Origin: Tetragonia tetragonoides
Taxonomy: Eukaryota > Streptophyta > Magnoliopsida > Caryophyllales > Aizoaceae
Length of the DNA: 64,000 nt
Assembly: GCA_038025085.1 (NCBI GenBank)
Contig: CM076145.1
Coordinates: forward strand, 13,737,000 to 13,800,999
Direction of reading: 5' to 3'
Under the pieces are notes generated by a model. The model worked only from the letters and a program-made list of their open reading frames with translations. It made no database searches and was not told the DNA's origin. Both the position numbers and the translations under genes were made by a program. Positions 12,438 to 23,900 of this stretch are shown here, piece after piece. Position 1 is the stretch's first letter. Every line of letters begins with the position of its first letter.

Positions 12438-13118
12438 CAGATCTGGTGCGAACCTATGTTAAATGCGAACAATATGAACTACACATCTAGACCGTCTATC
12501 AATGACACGATTTTTATCAAAAAGCAAACAGTAACCGTCTGACACACTCACCCCTATCATGTTCTACTATCTGCAACACACAACCGGTCATGGTGATGCG
12601 AATGTGAAGCCATTAACATTGCCCACACCACCAATTCAGCAATTAATTATTACTGTCATTTTCTCCCTCCTCCCCTTTCATTTCTCTCTCCAGCCCGCAC
12701 CCCATCTCATGTGCGGCACCGATCGTCCACCGTCATCCACCGTTGCCGCCCATGTGTTTCGAGGAAAGAGAAAATATATGGAGAAGGGTCATCGCTGGTG
12801 GGAGACAAAGCTCCGATGCACTTTGGGACAAGCCACCATGTCATCGCTGGTGGGAGACAAAGCTCCGATGCACTTTGGTCAGCATCCAGCCATTAATTCC
12901 AATTTCCATGGTACTGGTGTAATTGCACAGGTCATAGCAATTAGCATCAGAGGTAGTTGGCTTGAGTTGGAGGAGAGAGACTCATGAGAGTTGAGACTCG
13001 TGCCCATGTGTTTTTGAGGAGTGGGGATATGAGATCTCAACCGTTTATTATTCAAACAATGGTCCAGATTGTTAGTTCGCATTGTGTCTATATAATAGGG
13101 AGTTCACACCGGAACTGA

Positions 13119-13161
<43 letters not shown>

Positions 13162-13272
13162 TTATATTACTTATTTTTATTAAAATAAAATTAAATTTTT
13201 TTAATTTACTTTTAATCACTCATGTATTTATGACTATTTATTACGTATTCAATGCCACCTTGGTGAGAACTC

Positions 13273-13337
<65 letters not shown>

Positions 13338-13470
13338 ACTTATTTTTATTAAAATAAAATTAAATTATTTTTAATTTACTTTTAATCACTCATGTATTTA
13401 TGACTATTTATTACGTATTCAATGCCACCTTTGTGAGAACTCAATTATATATATATATATATATATATAT
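12038..13470 (-). mobile_element. Helitron-like element, 3' end on the minus strand
   Basis: On the minus strand a 6-bp-stem hairpin (plus strand CCCGTG, loop, CACGGG at 12,050-12,066) is followed 9-12 bases later by a CTAG end and a T. That is the standard Helitron 3' terminus (hairpin, CTRR, T). The body is AT-rich with a repeat array. The 5' start is not certain, so the right border is an estimate. Confidence 0.5.
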
Positions 13471-13471
13471 A
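12254..13471. repeat. Three copies of an AT-rich unit, each ending in (AT)n
   Basis: Copies begin near 12,254, 13,166 and 13,336. They share TTTTTATTAAAATAAAAT, TTTTAATCACTCAT, GACTATTTATTACGTATTC and GAGAACTCAATT, and each ends in a long (AT)n tract (12,357-12,434; 13,276-13,334; 13,446-13,471). Copies two and three are almost identical and adjacent, with a period near 170 bp. Copy one is separated from them by the inverted-repeat element at 12,435-13,122. Confidence 0.7.
12435..13122. mobile_element. Non-autonomous inverted-repeat element inserted in (TA)n
   Basis: The left end (GTCCAGATCTGGTGCGAAC, then AATGCGAACAAT) matches the inverted right end (AGTTCCGGTGTGAACTCC, then AATGCGAACTAACAATC) imperfectly over about 60 bp. 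Both sides abut (TA)n, so the target duplication cannot be read. Inside, a block beginning TCATCGCTGGTGGGAGACAA is duplicated with a 53-bp spacing (12,789 and 12,842). An open frame of 142 codons crosses it but resembles nothing I know. Confidence 0.5.
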
Positions 13472-13472
13472 T

Positions 13473-13655
13473 TGATTAGAGTCTTCTCTGATACCCCATC
13501 TTTCGTATTTGCGCATTATACTTGTGGGTGCTTGTCATGTGTTTAATACTTTTTTTTTATTATTATTTATAATCATATTAATACATGAGACTCATCTAAA
13601 AGTGTAACGTGTAAATGCGAGAAATGGTGTATTGGAGAGGATGTCAATTCTTTTT
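13473..13655. mobile_element. Small foldback/MITE-like element
   Basis: The left arm TCTTCTCTGATACCCCATC and TTTCGTATTTGCGC pairs with the inverted right arm TCCTCTCCAATACACCATT and TCTCGCATTTACAC over about 33 bp. Borders and target duplication were not resolved. Confidence 0.4.
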
Positions 13656-13733
13656 AAAAGATATATGCATGCTAGTTGCTTACATGGGAGCGGCTGAATT
13701 TGTTTGATAGAAGCAAGCATCCAACATTGCTTG

Positions 13734-13880
13734 CCAATGAGGTCTTTGCCTAGTGGTTAAGACTGAGACCCTTCGTACATTAGATTGCAGGTTCGAATTC
13801 ACCCTCCCCCATTGTATGTAAATTCATTGTACTGGCTTATGTGCCTCCCTAAAAAAATAAAAATTAAAAAAAAAGGAGAA
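13734..13880 (+). repeat. tRNA-related SINE with A-rich tail
   Basis: The box-A-like TGCCTAGTGGTTAAGAC near 13,747 and box B GGTTCGAATTC near 13,790 are about 40 bp apart. The body ends in an A-rich tail (AAAAAAATAAAAATTAAAAA) near 13,850-13,880. This is the standard SINE layout. Confidence 0.65.
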
Positions 13881-14045
13881 AAGGAAAAAAATGCATCCAA
13901 CATTGCTCGAGAGAGAAGAATTTTATTTCTTGCTAGTCAAAAAGAGAGCGCAAGTGAATGGCGACCGAGGCACCCCCTACTACATCATGTTCGGACTCTC
14001 ATGTTCAATAGCAAACATATCAGACTAGCTGAACATTGAACAACC

Positions 14046-14220
14046 AACACAAGCACTGGCCCCGTCAATGTAGCACCAACAAGGGGCTAGTATAGTTCCT
14101 AGAAGCCAGTAGACACAAGGCATGGGGGGAATGAGTATTCGAACCCATGATCTTACCTTACCAAACTAATTTGGAAGTAAGTTTGAAACCCACTAGACCA
14201 TCACCCTTGTTGGTGCTTGA
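14046..14220 (-). repeat. tRNA-related SINE, minus strand
   Basis: On the minus strand, GATGGTCTAGTGGG (box A) near 14,196 and GGGTTCGAATACT (box B) near 14,140 are properly spaced. CCAACAAGG words near both borders form a short inverted pair. It is the third tRNA-like repeat within 2.5 kb. Confidence 0.55.
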
Positions 14221-14319
14221 GAGAGAAGAATTAGACTGTGGACATTATTGCCAAAAGTTGTTTCCATGATGTTCTGGTTTTTAACTCCTTAAAATGTTTC
14301 CAACTCTCCTTTTATTTGT

Positions 14320-14425
14320 GGTAAATTTTTTTTATTATTTTTTTTATTTTTGAAAAGGCAAGATAGCCGGCCATCAATGGTCAAGAGTACAAGGACTCCA
14401 TAACAATACAACAACAACCATAAAT

Positions 14426-14465
<40 letters not shown>

Positions 14466-15190
14466 AACAACAAACTTCCAATGAAATAAATTGATGACGG
14501 ATGATTAATTGACTGCTACATCTTCAATCCTGCAAACGAACAAGTCACGATAAGACTCGAAAGTATACCCTTCGATCTTCCATCGCCAGGACTACCACCA
14601 GCTTCACCATCTCAAGGTGGCCAGAGGTCGATAAAGGAATAGCAGATCACATCCAAACCTCTAAAAAGAGGGCAGTTGAGCCCTTTTTTTTTTTTTTTTT
14701 TTTTGGCTTTAAAGTTTTCAGATCTGAAATCCAAAAAACCTAATTCTAAAAGAGATTCATACTTCGTACCAAGTGACTTCAAACAATCAACAACTACTCT
14801 CAATAGAGCAACCTTCACCTTCGTGCAAGGTCGCCGGAGACTGCAATGGGGAGGAGCAAAAGTCCAGGCAAGCCCCGCAAAGTCTGAACTACACGCGACC
14901 CGGAATGGAAGACGACAACCTTGATCCTGAATTCCCCAAATAAGAACTCAAAACCGGTAGATCTATGCAAAGGAAGTTCTTTAAAACACAAATACATAAA
15001 TTGGCTTAGAAATGGCGAAACATTGCTAGATAGCAGATCAGTTCACGCCAAAATTAGCTATTGGGGGATTTAGATGGGGAAAAGGACAAAGAAGCTGAGA
15101 ATATGGAAAAATTGCTTGAGAAGGCTATGGGGAAGGAGGGACGGGGTTGACGGCGGTAAGGCTTTTAGGGTTTTCTCCCTATCCTTGCCA
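14320..15190 (-). mobile_element. Internally deleted LINE-like element, minus strand
   Basis: Read on the minus strand, the segment opens with a 5'-UTR-like stretch (AACCCTAAAAGCC near 15,170). It ends near 14,340 with GGAGTCCTTGTACTCTTGAC, and its last part is A-rich. Long homopolymers (A near 14,428-14,463, T near 14,684-14,704) break it. No RT is left. The call rests on the ends, so it is tentative. Confidence 0.35.
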
Positions 15191-15228
15191 GGAAGAGAGA
15201 GACCCTTTAGCTTATTAATACTGTAATA

Positions 15229-15353
15229 CAACAAAGGTCATGTAGGCCCTTAACGTTTCACTTTTGGGTCGTGTAGACCAGCGACATTTAAAATGGGCTA
15301 TCTAGACCATCAACGTTCTAATTTTGGGCTATGTAAACCATTGGCCACCGGAA
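15229..15353 (+). repeat. MULE left terminal inverted repeat
   Basis: It matches the reverse complement of 20,452-20,575 from the CAACAAAGG tip to the CCATTGGCCACCGGAA end. Most differences are single bases. Confidence 0.9.
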
Positions 15354-16521
15354 GGTGACCCTCACGCACAAATAAAGTCAATGTGCGAGACACGTGACTC
15401 AATTTTTCCCAAATCTCTTCTACTTCCAGTCTCCTACAGTTTCACGTACTAATTGCCTTTCTCCCGCGCGACGACTCATTTTCCCTCTGTTTCTCGATAA
15501 TTTTCCTCATGAACTAGGGCATCTTCTCCTCCACAGTTCTCCTACAACCCTCTTTGTTCAATTTCTGGTGCATGTCACAATCGGATTGGCGAAAGCTATT
15601 TGCAGTACTTGAGGTACGAAAGACAGGTTTTTGATTTCAATCCTGCGAAATTGCTTGTGGAAAATTATCATAACACTGATTAATTTCGTGATTTTGTTGA
15701 GATAACAGTATAGGTGTTCAATTAATGTATTATGTAGAGTGTTTGTTCTTATTAATTGGACACAAAGATTGTTAATTTGGGTTACTAATTTTCCTTTTTT
15801 GATGATGATAATTTTTTATTTAAGTCACAATTTGTTCTGAACTTGATCTTTTCACTATGAAATGATGTAAACGAAAAAGAATTAGGTACTGCTTGGTACT
15901 CCTTTGACCACTGGATGTTGATTATTTTCCATGATTAAATTGTCTCCTTGTTAATGGAGAAAAAATTAGTGAGGCCATTGGTCCAGTAGGATGTGGGAAG
16001 GGGAAACAATCTAGTATAGCTTGAGAGTTACTAAAGACTTGGTCTACGGGTCTCACAGGCTAGTAGTTGGGGGAAGCATTGTATACAATCTAATATTAAG
16101 TTTTAATTTTATGTTTTGGGTTTACTTTGGAAGATCACTTATGTCATGTAATGTGTTGTATGAGTGGTCACTTGGTATATGTATGGTCTAGTTTTTTTTT
16201 TTTATCTTTTATGTAATGAGTTGTCAGGAAGCTAGGAATGAATCTTGTGGCCTGGTGATCACTTCTAGTAGTCAAAGGAGGAAAGTGAGAAGAGGATGAT
16301 ATTTATTACTATAGAGATGATTAAGAAAATCAGAATGTTGTTCTAGATGTGGTTTTCTTTTTCCTTTCATGTTATAGTTTGATTACTGAAGTGCCTGTAC
16401 TATGCTTTATTTCTTTATCTATTCTTTATCTTTTTTCCATTTATGTTTTTGGTCATATTTGTATTATTACATACCTATTATGCAGAGTTTAACTATTCCA
16501 CTTCATCCAACTAACAGGAAA

Positions 16522-19500
16522 ATGAATGACTTCATTCAGGTAAACTTTTATCACAGTGGCCAACTAATCAAGCAACCACATTACGAGTACATAGGTGGTA
16601 AGTTGGATATTAAGGAGGAAGTTGATCTTGATTTGGTTTCAGTTTTTGAGTTACAGGAATATTTGAGTAAGTTAGGTTGTGCAAAGGATGACAATAAGTT
16701 CTATTATAGGATACCAAATCTTCCATTGGCCATTGGTTTGAGGGTTTTGGATGGGGATGAAGATATAAATGATATCCGTAGACATGCATCTACTGTTGGC
16801 CTCATTGACATATATGTGGAGCATGTAACAAAATTTTGGGGTGATATGATGTCATACTTGATGAATAATGATGTCTTTATTGATTCCATGATCAACCTAG
16901 ATGATCCTTTCACCTCAGAAACTCAAGTTGTTGTTTCTCCAGAAACAATGAATATGTAAGTAACGTCATTAACATCTCAAGGTGCTAATGAGAGTTCACT
17001 AGAGAATATATATATTCCACTAATGAGGGTAAAGTTATTGAGACTTTTGATACTACTGATATAAGTGATGATGACCATGTTAAAGATGCAAGTAAAGAAA
17101 AGAAGGGAAAAGGTGTTCAATCTTACAGGAATGAAGAAGTCAAGTGGTAATGGCTCATATAAGCTAAATACTAGTGGTGGATTGAATAGTGATGATCTAG
17201 TTAATCATGTTACTGGCTGTGATGGTTCTAATGGGTGTAATAAGGATGGTGAATGGGAATGGGATGATCACATTGACACAGATGATGAGCTTGGAGTTGG
17301 GAATATTAGAATTGATAGAGAAATCATGAGTGATATTGATGAGGAACTAGAAAGTGGATTAAATAGAAGGAAAATTATTAAAAGAATTAAGGAGTTGGAT
17401 TTTGATAAGTACCTTACTCGTAATCCTAGCATCCAAGCATATGATCCTATTTTGGAAGTTGGAATGAAGTTTGGATCAAGAGAGGAGGTTAGAGATGTCA
17501 TATTATCATGCATGGCTGCCAGCAAAAGAGGAATAAAGATAACAAAAAGTGACAAAATGAAAGTTCAAGCTAAGTGTATGGATGGCTGCCCATGGTACAT
17601 ATGGAGAGCACCTATGGGTACAGAGGACTCCTGGCAAATCAAGAGTTTCTGTAAAGAGCATAAGGATTGTTATCCAGTTACTATTCATGATAATATTGTC
17701 CACAAGTGGTTAGCAAAAAAACTTTACCTTAAAATCAATCCAAAGATCAAAGTTAGAGAATTGGTAACATTAGCTAAAGATTTTTTAGGGGTGGACATAT
17801 CTCAAGGTCAAGCCAAGAGGGCAAAGAAGCTAGCAATTGAAAAAAATCAAGGGTCTTTTACAAGCCAATATAATATGCTTTGGGACTATGCTGAAGAGTT
17901 AAGAAGAAGCAACCAGGATCCACAGTGAAAATGTTACTTGATTCTACTATGACAGAAAAACCTCGAGAGTTCTTGAGGTTTTATGTTTGCTTGCAGGCTT
18001 TGTAGGATGGCTTTAAAAATGGTTGTAGACATGTTTTAAGTGTGGATGGTTGCTTTTTGAAGGGTTATATTACTGGAATGTTGCTAATAGCTGTTGGGAG
18101 AGATGCAAATAATCAGATGTACCCCATTGCTTGGTGCGTTGTAGAGGTGGAGGATACAAATAGTTGGAAGTGGTTTCTTTCTCTTTTGAGAGATGATCTT
18201 GGACTTGAAGATGGTAAAGGTTACACCATTATAAGTGATCAGCAAAAAGGTATTTGGTCATTTTTTATTCAATTTTGATGTATGGATTAGTGTTGTTGTA
18301 AAATCTGATTTTCCTTGGTCTGAATATGCTTTAATTGATTTTGTGCACCTTTTTTTTTAGCTTTTCTAAGCTGATTTTTATGTTGTATTTGGTACATGTA
18401 AATGTCCATGATCACTTCTTACTCCCCCCTTTTCTAATTTGTGTTAGGGACTTTGCAAAGCAGTTGACGAGATTATATCAAAAGCAGAGCATAGGTTTTG
18501 CGCAGTACACATTTATGGCAATTGGTACAAGAATCACAAAGGAATAAACTTGAAGTTAGCTTTTTGGGCTTGTGTGAAAGCTACATCAGAAAGGATTTTG
18601 GATGATGCTATGACGGTTTTGAAGCGGCACAGCAAACAAGCGTATGATGATTTGTTCAAAATTGATCCTAAGCATTGGTGTAGGGCCTTATTCTCAGATC
18701 ATGTTAAGTGCGATGCGGTTGAGAACAACATAGTCGAGACATTCAATGGGAAAATCATTGATGCAAGGAAAAAGCCTATCATTAGTATGTTGGAGGACAT
18801 TAGAATGTACGTTGTGAGAAGAATCGAGGATCAAAGAAAGGTAGCTTTGAAGTGTAAAGCACATATAATGCCAAATATTCAAAAGATCGTGAATGAGGCT
18901 ATGAAAGAAGCTGACAAGTATGACACAGTTCCATGTGGCAATAGTGAGTATCAAGTTAGGCGATATAGATACATGTGGGCTGTTAATCTGAAAGAGTGGA
19001 AATGTGGTTGTAGAAAATGGCAATTAAGTGGGGTACTCTGCGAGCATGCTTGTTCAGCTATACGGCAAGCCAAAGAGCACCCATATCAATATGTTCATGA
19101 GTATTATTCACCTGCCACACAACTCAAAATATACTCACACTTTATATCCCCCATAAATGGCGAGCATCTTTGGAAGAGAACAAATAATGTTGACGTGTGG
19201 CCTCCTCCTATAAGAAAAATGCCAGGAAGACCAAAAAAGGCAAGAAGAAAAGCTCCAGTACGAAAGGGTGATAGAAAGAAGGTGTCTATATCCGGTCTTA
19301 AGCAAAAATGTTCAAAATGTGGCTTATCCGGTCATACTTGCAAGACTTGCTCAGAAAAAACACAGGTATGCTCTAAACAATTTTCATTGGCAATTACATG
19401 AGATGCAGAATGCCTTTCTTTTTTTTTTTGTTTTTTTTTGTGGTAAAATTTATTGACTGGAGCACTATTGTGTTATTTTTTTCAATATCCATATTTGAAG

Positions 19501-20079
19501 ACTAGTAACTTGCAACTTGAGAGATATTGTGTTGAATCCGGTGGAGAAGTTGTTGGAAGTGGTGAAATTTTTGCTGATGTTAGATTTGGTAGAGGTAGCA
19601 TTATAGATGGAGGTGAAGGTACCAATGTGAGTGTTCAATTATCGTCACAAGGCTTAGAAGTTGATGCACCTACTATTGGCACTATTCAAAAGATAACAGA
19701 TGGGAAACAGAAAACCAAAAAGAGAAGAATGGGGAAAAAACTGGAGGTAGGGAAAGAAGATGTGTCTGAGAAGGGAATACAGAAGACTACTAGAAAGGAG
19801 AAAGGAAAACATCAGTAGATAATATCAGCAGATTTCAATTTAGGAAAAAGAGGTAAGGATATTCTCAATGCAATACATAGAGACGGGACGAGTGCTAACT
19901 TAACGCCTTCGTTTAATGGGAAAGGAAGCACTTTTGTCACAAGCAATAGCTTACAGGTTTGCCATTGTTAACTTTAATCTTTACTATTCATATTACATGA
20001 TAAATAATTAATGCAATGTTACTAATTTATTTAGGTACAAGCTGAACAACTAAAAAGAAGAAAAGCTCAACAATAGTAG
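16522..20079 (+). pseudogene. MURA-type MULE transposase, broken
   Basis: Domains lie in the usual order. A PB1-like N-terminal domain (16,522-16,959; VNFYHSGQL to VGLIDIYVEHV) and an acidic linker are followed by a MuDR DNA-binding domain at about 17,440-17,700 (VGMKFGSREEVRDVI, CPWYIWRA). The MULE catalytic domain comes next (VDGCFLKGYITGMLL near 18,040 and IISDQQKG near 18,230). A SWIM zinc finger lies at about 19,003-19,065 (CGCRKWQLSGVLCEHACSA) and a CCHC knuckle near 19,310. One intron fits at 18,250-18,447, and the donor after 19,365 suggests more 3' exons to about 20,079. Lesions are a one-base frameshift near 17,911-17,915, an in-frame TAG at 18,004-18,006, and a frame change around 16,960-17,120. 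It is a recent but dead copy. Confidence 0.88.
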
Positions 20080-20451
20080 CTGAAAACTTCAGAAGAAGAG
20101 GGAGACATATGGAGGCTTTTATTTTGTTTTCTTCCTTCTTTTGTGTTAATTTGTTAACACCAGATTTATTAGCAAACAATGCAAAGATTTTTTTGTCCGA
20201 CAATAACTTTGACCGTGGAAATTGCAGGGATTTTTATATGCAGGGATGTTACAGTGTTGAAGTATAGCTTATCATACTTTTGATTAGTTCAATGTTACAG
20301 TGTTGCAGTAATAGCTAAACAAGCAGTATAAATGAATTTGCAGGGATGCTTATGTGCTTAACGTGAGCAATTTCCTTGAAATAAATTAATATTTAAAAAG
20401 CTTTTTTTGGTTCACTTGTTTTTGTCGGAGTGTGTACTTCACTCTCTAATT

Positions 20452-20575
20452 TTCCGGTGGCCAATGGCTTTTATGGCCCAAAATTAGAACGTCGATGGTC
20501 TAGATAGCCATTTTAAACGTCAATGGTCTACACGACCGAAAAGTGAAACGTTAAGAGCCTACATGACCTTTGTTG
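20452..20575 (-). repeat. MULE right terminal inverted repeat
   Basis: It ends CCTTTGTTG at 20,575 and is followed at once by the TACTGTAATA target duplication. Confidence 0.9.
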
Positions 20576-20585
20576 TACTGTAATA

Positions 20586-20936
20586 TGTCTAAACCGCAAT
20601 CTTCTGATCTGTACATACTAGAAGTTACTAATTTTTATTTGTGGTAATTAACTCTCTCTTTAGATGCTTTGTAAGGGCTACTCTTTCCTATGGAGTAGGT
20701 ACTGGTTGTGTATCAGCTTTTTTCCTAGTTGTGTATCAGCTTTTTATTAACAGTCGACAAACTAGGCGAAGATCAACCTACCTAAACCTACTAATGCAAG
20801 TTCAGAAAATGATACAAGAAACTTTTTCAATTGCATTATGACAAAGTGTTACAAATACAACTCTTCTAATTCTTTCCATGAAATCAAAGCAGAGCAGCTG
20901 TGACAAAAATACATGTTTCATTTACAAACTCAAAAT
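20586..20936 (-). other. Probable 3' UTR and end of the UDP-GlcNAc pyrophosphorylase gene
   Basis: This sequence lies between the MULE and the minus-strand stop codon at 20,937. It is AT-rich, and I see no separate gene in it. The plus-strand frame at 20,641-20,841 shows no family features. Confidence 0.4.
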
Positions 20937-23900
20937 TTAGAATGTGATCTCACAAGGTGCATGAAATTGTCTTCCACGACAAATAGCTTCTAGATTCTCC
21001 CCCGTATAAGAGCATAGTGGCGAAACTTCAACACCTGAGCTCAATAAAAGTTGTAAAGCCTTATTAAAGAGCTTAAATAAGCTGATTTTGCAAAGGACTG
21101 TGTGAATACAGACTTACCAGTAGAATATAAAGGCACGGAATGGGTTAAGAAGCCACCGGCAGCGATCACCCACCGAGAATGAAGACGGAGAACTAGCAGT
21201 CTGGCACTATCCGGCGTGTCAAAATTTGCCCCATTGGCGTTTTTGACTGGGGCAAATTCTTCTTCTCGCAAAACCTGACAAAGGAAAGGAATTTTTATTA
21301 TTCTGTAACATAACTACAGGATTGACAGGCATATGAAATGAGGGAGGGAGGATCACCTCAAAGAGTGAAGTAGAAGGTGAATAGGTGAAGGCATCAAATA
21401 TGAACTGTTCTAGTTTTAGTCCCATTGTATATCCATTAGTTGATGGAATTTTCTTCTCTGCCAAATGGTATCTGCAGCAGCATTACCAGGGTTAACCTCT
21501 GCTAAGACGAGAATTGCAAGAGCTGGGATTGAGGATGAAATAACCCATTTGAGGTAGCAGCACCAAAATTGGGAACCCCCAGAGTTTAGTTGAAAGTAGA
21601 AAAACTTTAAATCAGAAGGAAAGTAAGTAACCAAGTGCTATTTAAAAATCACACAAATTAGCTCTCTGGATCCGCACTAATTTTCATTTGAAGCTCACAA
21701 AGGATCGGAGATGCAAACCAGAAATGACACTTACATACTATCTTTCTCCAGTCCATTGGCTACTGAATTCAAAAAATCCAAGGTGAACATATGCAAGCAA
21801 ACCTGGAAAATGTATAGAAATAAGCCATCACAACGTTACCCAAATGCAAAAGAAAATTAAACTTTTCCAGTATAAGGATTTGCAGATACCAATTAAAACT
21901 TTTGAGGTTTTTGAAAGCAAAGGTCCATTAAAACTATCAAGCCTCAACTATCAGATCTTCTTCATCCCTATCGCAATTAACTATGTATTAAAGAATCTTC
22001 TTGGAACCAATACTTTAAGGCGATATTATTTAGTTACCTTTTTCTACTTCACTTCATCTCTATAGCAATTTTTCCCAAGTAAATTGGGAATCAATTTCAG
22101 TTCTATGTGAGGCACAGTCCTTAAAGAAAGTGGAGAAACTTTTGGGAGATAGACAATAGTAAATTAATATTCAGTCTTTGAACTTTAAAAGTTTAAAAAC
22201 ATGCATGCATTAGAGCCTTCACCGTTTTTTGGATCAAGGTTAAGATATAAGGTTCCCTCTTCTTCTTTTTTCGCTGAACAATAAGAAACAAACACTGATA
22301 GGGCAAAAAGTAATATACATTACTCCAACAATAGCGAAGACGTCCAGTTGCCTGATTAACTTCACTTGCCAATGAGGAATCTAGCTCGCTGTATCCGACC
22401 ACACTAAGAGGGCCACCCTTTCCTCGCCGTACAAAGACACCAACTTTCTCTTGGGGATATGCCTGTAATTCAGATGTAAAAGAAACAAACGACGTGTCCG
22501 GAGTTAATATAAAAAATCAAGGCCAGGATTATAAAGCTTGTATAAAGGTATGATGAGTTTTGTATTTCCTGATTAAACACCCCCCCCCCCTTCCCCACAA
22601 GGCCACAACATCAACCAAAAAATGGGAAAGCAATGACACAAGTGAAAGTATATTCCCTACCCAATTGGCCGAAAAAGAACTGTAAGAAGGAAGGCATAAT
22701 TCAGAAATTATAGCACATCCATGAAGCACCAATATATACAGCTACAGTCAAGGATAGCATGCCATTGATCTCCACTACTTACCTTTTTTACAACTTTTGC
22801 AGCAGCTGCAATACCTTTGTCTATGAAATACCCCAAGAAAGTGGGATCAGCAACTCGAACCTATTGTGAGTACAGAGAACACTTTTCAGATAACTAAAAC
22901 AGAAACAAAAAAGAAAAGCTGTACAGAGGGCAAAGAAGAGAATTTACAAGCGCGTTGTCCACACCGTAGCAATCTACATATTTGATCCCCCGTGAAGCCA
23001 TATCTTCTAATAATTTGGAAGATTTTAGGGCTGATACAATATAACAAAAGTAGTCAGAACACTAAACTTGTGGGTTGAGCACGAGTACTTAAACCATATA
23101 TTACTGAATTTTTCATGTATACAGATGCAGAGATAGAAAGGGTGGCATACCTGTATAAACTCCTCCATTCCCATCAGGAGCCTTTGCTACCTGAATTTAT
23201 TATTTTGAGCAATAACTTCAAATAAGAATGTATACTCAAAAAGTCAGAAACTTAATTGAGTGCAGGAGGCATTACTATCTTAACAACTTTTGAGGTTAAT
23301 TAAGTGGCCAAATAAGCTCAATTAAGAAACCAGAAGATCCAATGTATAGTCAGATAATTAAGTGGAAGTTCACCCATCAGAAGATCCAATGCTAAAACAA
23401 GTCATGTCAGCAAAAAAAACTCCCAATTTAACGCATTAGGGAGTACAACAAGCTTCTTCAAACAAAGCGGAAAAAACAAAGAATTTGACACATTCCCTTA
23501 GATGTATCCTCTCTGATGGGTGAACTTCCACACCAACAAAGTCGATTGGAAGCAATTATTTTTCTTTTTTCATCTTCTTGGATAGCAAACAGCTGAGTAT
23601 TTGTTTATTTGTATTATTTATGATCATAGCAAATCTACACTGACCCACGAGACAGGAGGCTTGGCTCCAATATGCGAAAAGGCTACCCAGCAGCAGAAGA
23701 CAATGCTGGTTTTGACTGCATCTTCTCCACATTTCTGGTTAGCACCTTCTAACATCACTGATAACCTTACTATGTCAAGCAATTAGAACCTTTGTTTCTT
23801 TCTTTTTCTTTTTCTTACATCATTTCAAATTTTCTATGGACTTATCTGGGAGTTGGTGAGAAACTGCTGCAAGTGATTGGGCAGGTGAGCAAACTAGGAG

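Larger units (their letters stand above)
15229..20575 (+). mobile_element. Mutator-like element (MULE) with TIRs and 10-bp target duplication
   Basis: The ends are inverted copies that begin CAACAAAGGTCATGTAGG. The left TIR is 15,229-15,353 and the right TIR is 20,452-20,575, about 90% identical by eye. The 10-bp repeat TACTGTAATA directly flanks both ends (15,219-15,228 and 20,576-20,585), so the borders are exact. Length is 5,347 bp. It sits between the convergent 3' ends of URED and the UDP-GlcNAc pyrophosphorylase gene. The internal transposase is on the plus strand and is broken (next entry). Confidence 0.93.

Noticed and set aside
12339..12542. Open frame with repeated Ile-Tyr
   Set aside because: Simply a translation of (TA)n.
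12254..13471. CRISPR-like array
   Set aside because: The units are AT-rich with microsatellite tails, there are no unique spacers of even length, and this is plant nuclear DNA.
11740..14220. Functional tRNA genes
   Set aside because: Box B is good, but acceptor and anticodon arms do not pair; these are SINE heads.
16704..16913. Minus-strand frame opposite the MULE PB1-like domain
   Set aside because: Shadow of the transposase coding strand.
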